A stretch of 38,828 nt of DNA, from NCBI GenBank assembly GCA_002751075.1, contig NAOQ01000007.1:56216-95043 (forward strand). The letters run 5' to 3'. The DNA comes from Ichthyophonus hoferi (lineage: Eukaryota; Opisthokonta; Ichthyosporea; Ichthyophonida; Ichthyophonidae). Below the pieces are notes generated by a model. The model saw nothing but the letters and a program-made list of their open reading frames with translations, did no database searches and was not told where the DNA came from. The position numbers and the translations under genes are program-made. Below, one piece after another: positions 23,297 through 32,974 of the stretch (its first letter is position 1; every line of letters begins with the position of its first letter).

Positions 23297-26200
23297 ATGA
23301 ATATGTATCAAGATAATAATCACGGGGGTGATTCCGAATTACTGTAAGTTTCTCAATACTCCTTTTGTACCTTGGAGTGCAAGACAGTTAAATAAAAATG
23401 CCAAAAATTGATTTTTAAAATAATTATATATACAAATACAGACAAGATGCAAATTCATACAAACTTTACGACCAAGCTAATTACTAGGTTTCCAATAGCG
23501 TCCAACGATCTGCAGGCTACCAAAGCCTTTTAACCGACAGAGATGCCTCTTCGCGTGAAGGACCTGTGTTTACCTCTACGGATAGCGCGGCCCGCCCCCA
23601 GACTGCTTGCTCAGTAAGCCTTTTCTTAGTGTCCTTTAGCCAACTATAATATTTTTTGTGTTGTAATGTGGCGTTATCTCCCTGCTCCTTAGACCGGGTA
23701 TACTTCCGCTAGAATAGCTATATTCTGTACTTAAAACGTAAATTATATTTTATTATTATTCTAGCTATTCCAGTCTTATCACAACATATACCTTGCAAGA
23801 TCCACCTTCTATGTCCTATACAATAATATAGACCCAGTTAAACTTATTATTCAAGGTCTTGTCATGTTCCAATTCTAGTGGCCAATCCTCAATGTCTAAC
23901 TTCTCCAACGCACACATAATATATGACTGCAATTGATATAAAGTATAGTTACCCCTTAGGTATTAGGTATTATGTACATATACAGGATATATATTTTTAT
24001 ATGCAAAGACAAGCCAGAAGTAAAAGAACAATAGCAGGAACATATAGTCAGCCTGACTTGTCTTCTAATGTGCCCAGCTAACAAGATCTCTTACCCCTCC
24101 CAGGCCCCGGAGGCCCGCAGGAGAGTGAGAATGTTTAGGTTGTTTATCACCCTGCAGATATTGATTAACTATGATTCAGGCGCTATAGCTGCTGCCTTAG
24201 ACCGACTGGCTACCAAAGAGCCCCCTGGATTTGACCTTTCCCTCACCCAGTCGGTTAGTGGCACCTGGCTCGTTATGTGTAGGGTGGGAGAGGGGTGGTT
24301 GTATAGTCCAGCATATGCAAGGGGGTGGTGCATTGGGCTGTATTCTCTCTGTAGGGTGGGTGGGGGGGTAGGGGGCCACATCCAGGCAGTGTTTCTCACT
24401 GTGAATGGTTTCAGGGGTTGCTAAGCTCTCTGGTTTATATGGGCCTCTCCCTGGCTTCTCTCCTGGCAGGCGAGTATTGCTATTCTATCTGGTATGGTTC
24501 ATTTGAAGTGGCATACAGGGAAGCATAAGGACTTGGAGCAATATGGAGTATAGCCAAGGTTAAAGAGTAGATAGGAGGAAGGACCCACATGCGGAAGGAG
24601 AGGGGTCAAGAGGTCCTTTCTATGTATCTGTAGTAACCTCTATCGGCTTGGCACACAGGCCCACTACTACAGAAGTACTCCCAGAAGTGGGTGCTGTGCT
24701 GTACTTTGCTTTTCAACATTAGTGCCAACGCCCTTTTTGCCTGGGCTGTAGGCCGGACCATGTTATTAGGCTCAAGATTTCTGGTTGGCTTCTCCCAGGT
24801 ACGGCCCTGTCCTCTCACAGCCTATAGGCCGGATGTCTGGTTGTTGTGAGAAGTGGGGCGGGGGTGAAGTGATGTGGGTTGTTATGGTAATATAAGTTGT
24901 TACTGGGTTGAATATCCCCCACGGTGGTGCTGTCTGACTATAGTGAATTAACCACAGGCCTTTCTTGTGATATATGCCCCTGTGTGGGTAGACGAGTTTG
25001 CCCCCTCCGCCTCCTGCACTCTGTGGATGTCTCTGATGCAGGCAGGTCCCCTGTGGTCATTACTTTATCATCATGTACTGACAGACAGAGAGCATATTAC
25101 ATGCACCCACTCATCCATTGAAGCCATCGTACCTACATGTACAACACATATGTCCATAACTTGCACCCACAAACATAACGATAATCGAGTATAGCCGAGC
25201 ACATTGTGAACTCTTTGCCACCTTTATCTAATGTATTCCTTGTGTTTTATCCATCACTCTCTTTCCAGTCTTTTGTCCTACCCCTATGTAATATCTCTAT
25301 TGTTGTACCATTTCCTTGTTTTAACTGCTCTGGTGGGATGTAGGCTGGAGTTCCTTTGGGGGTGATGCTAGGGTATCTAGTCTCAGGTCTACTAACGGCC
25401 TACATGCCACGACTGGACCCTCGATGGCCCTTTAGAATCCAGGTAGTCTCTCAGCCTGGGTAGTAGTAAGGGTGTATAGTGCTATATGGGCCTATTAATA
25501 TACAGAGGAGGCTGTGCTATCTAGTGAGTATAGTTGTCATTCCATTGAAGATGATGATTTGTAGAGAGTAAGTGGATGAAGAGGGCGGTTTAATTGGTGT
25601 AAATGATAGTGTCGAGGGCCAACCAGCTATAATAACCAATGGTATGATGTAGGGCTATAGCCATGATGGTAGGAAAGAGGGAAGGGGTAGGGAATACATA
25701 GAGAGATAGGGGGGAGGAGAGGGGGGTCTGCCCGGCAAGAGAGGACAGGTGCTTACTGCTGGCGGGTAGGTGCTGCTGCTGATCCCAGTGGTCCTGGTAT
25801 TGTGCTGTGTGCCCTCCAAGTACCTTGACATTCGTCTCACCACAGGCCATCGCACAGGAGAAAACTTAAGGTTATATTCCTTGTCTTGTATTGTGTTTTA
25901 TGCTCTGCATTAAATTAGGCTTTTGGCCAAGAGTATGCTCTTAACTAGTATAACAAGGCTCTTTGGCCCTGTTGTTTCTGTCTGTATTCATTGTATTCTT
26001 TGTCTGGCCATGACTGGATAGCCCTGTATGCCCTGTAGGGGCATCACCCCTAACTCACTAACTAGGGTAGGCTGCCAAAGTACACATGATCATTGTTAGT
26101 ATATATGTGGTAGTCTGACAAGAGGAGGGCTGGGGCTTTATTCTAACTACAGAGGGTACAGTGAGGAGGACGAGGCCGATGGCTATATAGCACGAAGGGT

Positions 26201-28742
26201 GGATACCCTAGACGTCAATGACATACGAAATATGAGCATATGGGACCAATTTGCTGGCCTAGCCCTGACCCCCGTGTACTTCTTTACGACGATGGCCTTG
26301 GTACGTGAGAAGATATGCATGATGTTGGGGGGGGGATTGGCTATAGAGATGCGTCCCTTAGATAGGCCCCATAAGGGTATATGCCTACTATGCAGTGCTA
26401 TGTACTATATGCTCTCTGTAGGTGGAGGGTCTGTAAAACATGACATCTATCCAATCCATGTACGCACACACATTTATAACTATAACCACCCATCCATGCC
26501 GTGCCCTATACCAGTTAGGCCCCACCCCTCACTGATTGGTACATAGACCCTGCTTACATCCCGCCCTGTACTGTTGCTCTCTGGTTCATCTAATAACCCT
26601 GTTGTTAGGGTATGCCCTAGCCTCATTCTGACTCGTGGAGTGTGATCTAGTGTGCTCTCTACTTTGTCGTGACAGGCATCCAGTTGTGGGTTACCGCCTA
26701 TCTTGTGAATTATATTGCCCCACACTACGGCGGCTTTGAGAAGCAGGATGTGGTCTATGCCTTTGCAGCCACATCGTGCACCGGTCCCATCTTGTTAGTA
26801 TACATATAGGGCGGGTTTACTATGGGCCTTGGCCCTTGCTTTGTTCTGTTATATCACCTGGACTTGTGTGGTAGTGATGGGGTAGGGTAGACTTGGCCAT
26901 CAAGATGGGATGTAATGGACTCTAGGGGGAGGGCGGAGAAGTCATTCCATATATAATATATATATATATATATATGTAGATGTGTGGGTTGGGTGGGTAT
27001 GGCTATAGAGGGGGTGTGCCTGTTTGTATTCTGAGGTAGCTGCTGCCAGTGATTGGTAGAGATATAAATACCAAAGCACAGGGCCGGTCCATCCACCCAC
27101 CTAACAGCAGGCCTTAGCATATGTTTTATATAAGGACATAGGCGAGCCAGTTCACATTGACTAATACCTTATGGGTATAGGGGGGTGTTGTTTGGAGGCT
27201 GGTTGTGCGACCAGGTAGGGGGCTATCGGAACAGCAGGGGAGTGAGAGATGCAGCCCGCCTAGCTACCTGCTTCTCTGTCCTAGCCGTCATGGTGGCCAT
27301 CCCTGTAGGTCCACCCCCCCCTCACCCCCCTCTCTTATGTGCTGTGTGGTCATGATTACTAACATGTACGTAAGTCCACTCAAACACAACTAGATGCAGA
27401 TATGCATGCAGGTATGCTTCTTAATTATCATATCTACAGTTTCATACATGGTATACATTGTCCTGTGTTTATGGCACCTCTACCCACTCTATTGCTTCCT
27501 ATTCCTCTCCCAGGCACATCATATACTCTGCATGCGATGGGTATACAGTCCTTCTCTGCCCTACTAAACCTTTTTGGGTTGCAGGTCATTTGGGCCACCA
27601 AGCTCTACGTTATCATTTTCCTCATCTGGTTGCTATTATTCTGGGGCGGGTAAGGCCTCCGCCTCTCTCCCTGCCTTTAGTAGCTCTCGTCTCTTTTACT
27701 TCTTCTTCCTTCTATCATCCCAGTACGACTATACATCTTTAAAGTGTAGAGGGGAGGTGTAAGCAGCCATATATATGATTATGGGTGGGGTCTGGTCTAT
27801 ACTTCATGGTTCTCATGTGTATATGTGTGTCCTGGGCTGTATGTGTTGCAAGGCCCTTACCTTACCCCTGGGTTACTATTCTCTCTCCTCCTTCAGGGCC
27901 ATCCTTCCTGCAGCCACAGGCATCCTCATGTCCTGTGTACCCCGCAACATGCGTTCTTTCTCCTCATCTACTTCGACCCTTTTGTACAACTGGCTAGGGT
28001 AAATAGCATTGCATTAGCTCCCCTTTAGACCACACTCCATGACAATTAGACTCACTCGATATGTACCCTAGGTAGGGTGGTGTCTGCCTGTATTTGTAGC
28101 TACACTCACTGCAGAATATATACATTTACCATATACATATCCATTTATGCATATCCTTTACCACTACCCAATAGCTAGTGTCCATATATTGCAATTGCTA
28201 CAATACGTCATATCAGGCCCTACGTCATTCTCTCTTCCACATCCATCCTTGGTATTATTATACTACTGTTGCATCACTTGCCTATCCCCTCCCCCCGCCT
28301 GCATTTGTTAATACCCCAGGCCTGCAGGTACTTTGGCGGACCCACCTTGTCTGGGGTGGTGTCTGATGCCTGGGGGGGTGTGGAGTGGGGAATGAGGGTG
28401 ATCCTGTGCTGGTCCGTGTTTGGCTTTATCTTCATCTCCTGCACCTTGGCTGTCGCCCAGCGGGTAGGCCCTCTCCCTCTCTATACTTTCCCCTCATAGG
28501 TGGACCAACCGAGCTATATAGTTGGCCAGTCATTGCGCTGGCTTATCCAAACACCTCCCCCTCATGGTTATTGGATCAACCCCCTTGGTATATATTGCTG
28601 ACGGCCTTTTACCCTATAGAGTTACGCCAAGTCCCTGGTGACGTCGGCCCCAGAGATCACTGAGGAGGAGTGTAGGGACCGCGACACAGACTGGAGGGAC
28701 CTCAACACACAGGACAGGGCTGATCTGCAATATGAGGCATGA
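23297..28742 (+). CDS. Major facilitator superfamily transporter, protist/Spinster-like type, 15 exons, 551 aa
   Basis: Exons: 23297-23343, 23526-23613, 24104-24253, 24415-24469, 24659-24798, 24958-25045, 25351-25442, 25770-25870, 26153-26304, 26676-26793, 27181-27308, 27514-27649, 27897-27998, 28328-28463, 28620-28742 (TGA). They total 1656 nt with all phases matching. The product has a cytosolic N-terminus of about 60 residues and roughly 12 membrane segments. Landmarks: TM1 with INYDSGAIAAAL; a loop 2-3 of the MFS motif-A kind (GPLLQKYSQKWVL); TM4 with SRFLVGFSQAFLVIYAPVWV then DEFAP; TM5 QAGVPLGVMLGY; a charged central loop (SEEDEADGY, res. about 256-266); TM7-12; and an acidic tail (ITEEECRDRDTDW). 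The IYAPVWVDEFAP block is, to my memory, typical of a family in oomycetes and other protists. The substrate is unknown. Less certain: the exon-2 acceptor (CCAAAG), the exon-9 end (26304 needed for phase), and the exon 6/7 joint. The exon-4 intron is GC-AG. Confidence 0.92.
24470..24658 (+). other. GC-AG intron in the MFS gene
   Basis: Exon 4 must end in phase 1 after CTGGCAG, because the next exon (GC CCA CTA CTA CAG AAG) only stays in frame with one carried base and completes the Gly of LLAGPLL. The intron therefore starts GCGAGT and ends ACACAG. No GT nearby satisfies the frame. Confidence 0.8.
26946..26978. repeat. (TA)n microsatellite in an MFS intron
   Basis: A run of TA dinucleotides with one interruption, inside intron 26794-27180. 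Confidence 0.8.
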
Positions 28743-29006
28743 CCTCTACCTTGATGTGCACTTCAAGCACCATCCTTTCTCCTCTACCTAATTATAGGCG
28801 GATTGTCTTGGTGATACATTGGTGGCCATCTAGTTCCATGGTTATTTATTTGCGGGGTTTAACGGGGGGTGGGGCTACATTAACTTATAATATCGAGACT
28901 ACTGCATAGTGAGGGTGTGCAATTACGGAGGGGCATATCATAGCTAGTGCATACCCGGCTAGAGACCAGTGGAATGGTATAAGATATTGTATAATATAGT
29001 GAGATG

Positions 29007-30249
29007 ATGGCTAATAGCTATGCCTGCAGATGGCCAGAGAATGCAGGCAGTCACTTCTCGCTTTTGTGCCGCGATCACAGCGTGTGGTAGGTGGCCTCAC
29101 TATGTTCTTTCTAACTTATTGCTACCTATAGAACCTTGATGGTTGGAGGGAGTGTAACGGAGTGACAGCTATTTACAGGCCAACACTGTCATTATTTATA
29201 TGCAACCATGCATGTGTGCTTTATCTCTATATATCTAGACAGAACTCCACAACATAATCTGTAGACATATACCTATGGGTTGTCACATCCAATCTTAGTT
29301 CTTTTTCTAGTACTAATCAAATCCTATTAGAGGGTGCTTGGTGCACAGTCTCAATCTAGCCTTAATGGTATAAGAAGTCTAACTGTAACTACATTGTGCA
29401 CTATGGTTACGATTCTATAAATTTTATGCTATCCCATGAGGTCTTGTTCAATATGCTTACATACATTTGGATTTGTATAGTATCATCTATAACAGGCCAA
29501 GCACCAATCAGAAGGTAGCTAGGGTGAAACCCATTACCATATTAATGACAACAGCTTTCTCACTTCTACCAAAATGTTTGCCCAAGTGCTGTATATCATA
29601 CATACATGGCTATATTTCTACAGGCTGGTAGCTGTGTGGCAGCTCGGCCACCTACCCTACCACTTGTACAATCATGCGCCTCCTCATCCTCTCCTTCCCT
29701 ACAGGATTAATCTATGGACACTAAGCCGACCTGGGCCGGTCGTGTATAGGTTAGTCTTTTGCCTACCGGTTAGTTCTCTTGTGGTGTCCCGACCTCCCCC
29801 TGACGGGCGATGGCCAAGCTAGTCTACTGTGCACTCCACTCTACCCTGTACCTTGCAGCCAGCCCCTTACTGACATGCCTTTGATACTAGATGCAGGTGT
29901 GATACTGCGCCTGGACAGGTTGTCTGGCAGATGAGGCCATGAATGTAGGCAGTGGTTACTACACTACACGCTACTTATAGGCTTGGATATAACTGGACAC
30001 GTATTTCATTCGTGATAGTTGAGTGAATCTGCTGATAACCCGCCCATTACCAATACCCGCATATTGCCTGAAGTTGAAATGAAAGTGGGTAGGGTCAGCC
30101 TACGCGTACACACTATAGCCTTCACAATCCACTCTTAATGTTTCTAAGTCTCACTCTCTCTCGCACAGGCTGCCTATGATATGAATGACAAAATACAACC
30201 ATGTAGAATAGTAACACTAGTATGGGTCACCGGGAGACCCGGGAAGTAA
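29007..30249 (+). CDS. Unrecognised small protein gene, probably 5 exons, about 105-110 aa
   Basis: Found by chaining exons: 29007-29086 (from ATG), 29705-29749, 29859-29918 (or to 29898), 30024-30084 (or from 30019), and 30169-30249 (TAA). All phases agree and the later acceptors are strong (CCTTCCCTACAG, CCTTGCAG, CTCTCTCGCACAG). The product includes HFSLLCRDHSVW, INLWTLSRPGPVVY, QPLTDMPLILD, NPPITNTRILPEVEMK and AAYDMNDK, and ends VWVTGRPGK. No signal peptide or membrane segment is seen, and I do not recognise the family. Two alternative pairings of the exon 3/4 splice keep the frame and differ by a few residues. The first exon is the weakest: TGCCTGCAG just inside it could be an acceptor, making the true start lie upstream. 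The MFS gene ends 264 nt upstream; the UBC12 gene is convergent. An ATTAAA at 30307-30312 is a likely poly(A) signal. Confidence 0.5.
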
Positions 30250-30779
30250 AACATGTGGTCAAGATATCACATAGTGCTGTGTACTGGGATATAGGGCGGG
30301 GGTGTTATTAAAAAATGGGCCCAGGTCATAGTTGTAGAGGCACTGGATGCCAGCTATTTCTGTAGTTACTGTGAACATACATATACATACACATCTAGCT
30401 CACTGCTGGGTCAGAACGCTAGATCCCCCCCTCCCTATGACTATACATGCATGCAATTAACGGGTTCAGACACACCTGATATACCCCAGGACTGCATCAC
30501 ATCTGAGGGCCAGATAGCAGTCTTTATCCCACAGTACTACTCTTAATGACAAAGAAAAAGAAAATGGTCTTTAATTTCTGATAGGATAAACCTAAATGAC
30601 GCCAATTAAATGTTGGTTTACAGGGAAGTTTAAAGCTGTCACCTTTATGTACACATAGGGTAAAGTCAATCACCTGCGGGATATCCCGAGACCTATCTAT
30701 CGCCCCATTACCCGCCCCCACCCCCCCACCCCTGGCCTATTTCAACACCATTCTTGCCACCTTGCCCTAGGATGGCAGG
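30250..30779. terminator. Convergent 3' ends of the unknown gene and UBC12
   Basis: Space between two genes transcribed toward each other. ATTAAA at 30307-30312 (+) follows the unknown gene by about 58 nt. TTTAAT at 30570-30575 reads ATTAAA on the minus strand, about 205 nt past the UBC12 stop. No AATAAA is present for either. No other feature seen. Confidence 0.4.
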
Positions 30780-32023
30780 CTAGATACAGCAGTCAAACAT
30801 GGTGGCCCCGTGGGACCCTCCCCGCATAGTCCTTCGTACAATTAGTTCAAACTGCTTATGGTTAGTCTTAAGCACCTCGGCGGCTTCCTTGTTTAACGGG
30901 TCATCAGGATTAGGCTCCAGGAACAGATATTGCAATCCATACACCACCGCATTGATAGTAAGCACGGGCTTCCAGTCCTCCCGCAGGATGTTGAGGCACA
31001 CATTGCCTTCCAGGTCAATATTAGGGTGGAACACTTTGGTTACACACTTTACCTAGACAGGGAGAGTAAGGGATTAGCTGTTCGCACCAATGGATATCAG
31101 GCAAGGTGTCCCTACTGCCCCTTTTAAGCAGGCTTGTAAACCAGGACCCAGTTAGTATCAGTAATCAGTGGGGGACCTACCTTGGGTGCCTCATGTGGGT
31201 ATGACGGGGGGATCTTAAATGTGAACTTAAATATCCCAGCTGTATACATTCCTTCGTCCGGTTGGATAGTCAGTCTGAGAGAGGGCGGTGTTAAATCAGA
31301 GAGGGCTCCTCATGGTGAGGGAATAGCTACAGTTAAGGAGATGGACAGGCATATAACATTTCTGAGGGTGCTGTACAGGTTGTGATAGGAGCAGAGGCTT
31401 ACTCGAAATTCAAAAGGTCGTCCGTTTTAGGGAAATTCATTTTACAAGTGCTGGGGAGAGAAAGATCTGTAATGTCTAGAAGAGGGAGAGGTCCCCACCA
31501 TTGTCAGTATCCGGCCAGGCCAGCCTATATGTATACGTGAACGAGAGTTCATTTGGTAAGGGATGGCTGTATACCTACAGAATCATCCAGACAGGACCCC
31601 CAATGATACATTAAAAGGGTGTGCCATACCACATACCATAGAAGGAAGAAGCAAAATATGGCTTAGAAATAAGAGGCTTCTCCGCTCCCCCTAGGACTAG
31701 ATACAGTTATAAGCATATACCAACCCTTAGTAACACAAAACTGCAAGTTATTACCCTACAGTGTGACCTCCTTTTGACTATTTATTAAAGATAGTTACAA
31801 AGATATAATGGCATGAGCCAATAGCTAACTTTCTAGTATACCTGCATGTAGGAGGGAGGAGGCAGGAGGTAGCGGGTGTAGTAGCCCTTAGAAAAGAGAG
31901 CATTAAGTACAAAGAGGGAGTAGAGAGAGAGAGAAAAGATGTACCTTTTTGAATGCGCAGGTCTGCAGCACCCTTCTTACTATCAGAAGGGCCCTTTCTC
32001 TTCTGGCTCTTAAGGTTGAACAT
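30780..32023 (-). CDS. UBC12: NEDD8-conjugating enzyme E2, UBC12 / UBE2M, 4 exons, 172 aa
   Basis: UBC12 takes NEDD8 from the NAE1-UBA3 E1 and, with DCN1 and RBX1, attaches it to cullins, activating cullin-RING ubiquitin ligases. Exons in transcript order: 32023-31945, 31475-31403, 31274-31181, 31052-30780 (TAG), 519 nt in all. The N-terminal peptide [10 protein letters not shown] matches the MIKLFSLK-type tail that docks on UBA3 and, when Met-acetylated, on DCN1. DLRIQKDI starts the UBC fold, and [14 protein letters not shown] and [10 protein letters not shown] follow. The active site is [20 protein letters not shown], with catalytic Cys at about residue 101. [20 protein letters not shown] is the typical crossover helix, and the C-terminus MRGG resembles animal UBC12. 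The length fits the family (about 183 aa in human). Exon 2 contains an unused acceptor-like CTCCCCAG at 31451-31458; skipping into it would lose DITDLSLP. Confidence 0.97.
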
Positions 32024-32970
32024 GGCTATAGTATAAGGCTCCTGTGGTTTACACTATTAAGTTACTTATAAAGACATGCGGGTTGAACAAGGTACAATTA
32101 AACAATGATATATAGCGGGGTGCTGGCTCTAGTCATTACTTGGGTGGGGGTTTTTGTAATATGTCGTATGATCCTAGGGGCCAATTAGCCCGGGCAAGCC
32201 ACTATGTACTATAGGTAAGCTTTAAAGGCTATAAAGGGTTATTACAAACTACTGGGTGGGTATGTGCTATAAGGCGTACCTATATCAAGAACGTTCATGT
32301 TGATAAGAAATGGTTTGAACAGGAACAGGATTATTGTGGTGCCGTCATACTTTACGTGTCCTATTTGTGTTTTTGTGCAAGTGTACCTATTACAGACAAG
32401 ATGCATGTGTGTCAATAACCATATGCCTCTAAAAGGGAAGACTAAGTAAAGCAGTATATGCACTGTATTTATAAGGCAGAGAGTAGTAGCCAACTTGCGT
32501 ATATCCCTGCCTTCTAGTGTAGACCCACGGATTAATATAGCTCAGGCTATTATATACGGGTACCTTTTTAACTTTTTCAACAATGGTTGAAAGCAAACAC
32601 AATTATTAAATATAGGAATTGAGAAGGTATTATTGCGTGCTGATTGTCCTAACAATACCAGCCGCTCCTATCATTCTCCATTCTCCCACTCTGTCCTGTA
32701 TATCTTCACTGTCTAAAATAACCCGAGGCATCCATACGAGAGCACACAACAAAAAAAAAAACAACCAGTGTCAGAGCTATAATATATTATTAGAGGGAAG
32801 AAGAGCTCCTCTTTGCCCTGCCGGTTGCTTCGAAGTAATAAAGGAAAATACACTCACAATAACACCAGCAACACTTACCAATATTGGCAAAAGCCCACTC
32901 CCCACCTTTGGTCCGTCTTTCCTTTAGGCCAGCCTCACTAGAAAGTGGTGACGTCAGAGATGGAATAAGG
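32024..32970 (-). promoter_or_regulatory. Putative UBC12 promoter and 5' UTR with leader intron
   Basis: On the minus strand a good donor (TTG then GTAAGTG, intron from 32878) pairs with the acceptor ACTATAG ending at 32026, two bases before the ATG. This suggests an 853-nt intron in the 5' UTR. Just upstream of the proposed leader exon is TGACGTCA (32949-32956). No coding sense is seen in this stretch on either strand; the plus-strand open frame 32619-32927 has no motif. This is inference from splice signals only. Confidence 0.35.
32949..32956. promoter_or_regulatory. CRE/ATF-like palindrome TGACGTCA
   Basis: A full consensus bZIP (CREB/ATF) site about 70 nt upstream of the proposed UBC12 leader-exon donor, in a small GC-richer patch. 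It is the right place for a core promoter element; binding is not shown. Confidence 0.35.
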
Positions 32971-32974
32971 CCTG

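Noticed and set aside
25590-25855. Two minus-strand open frames
   Set aside because: Antisense to an MFS exon and its upstream intron; the plus-strand frame encodes the expected membrane segment.
27215-27220. Splice donor GTAGGG after CDQ in the MFS gene
   Set aside because: Reading straight through gives GGYRNSRGVRDAARLAT in frame, a sensible loop and membrane segment, and the next exon fits the later donor at 27309.
29574-29822. Plus-strand open frame of 82 codons
   Set aside because: It runs through intron sequence and covers exon 29705-29749 in that exon's own frame. The splice sites there and phase agreement favour the spliced model.
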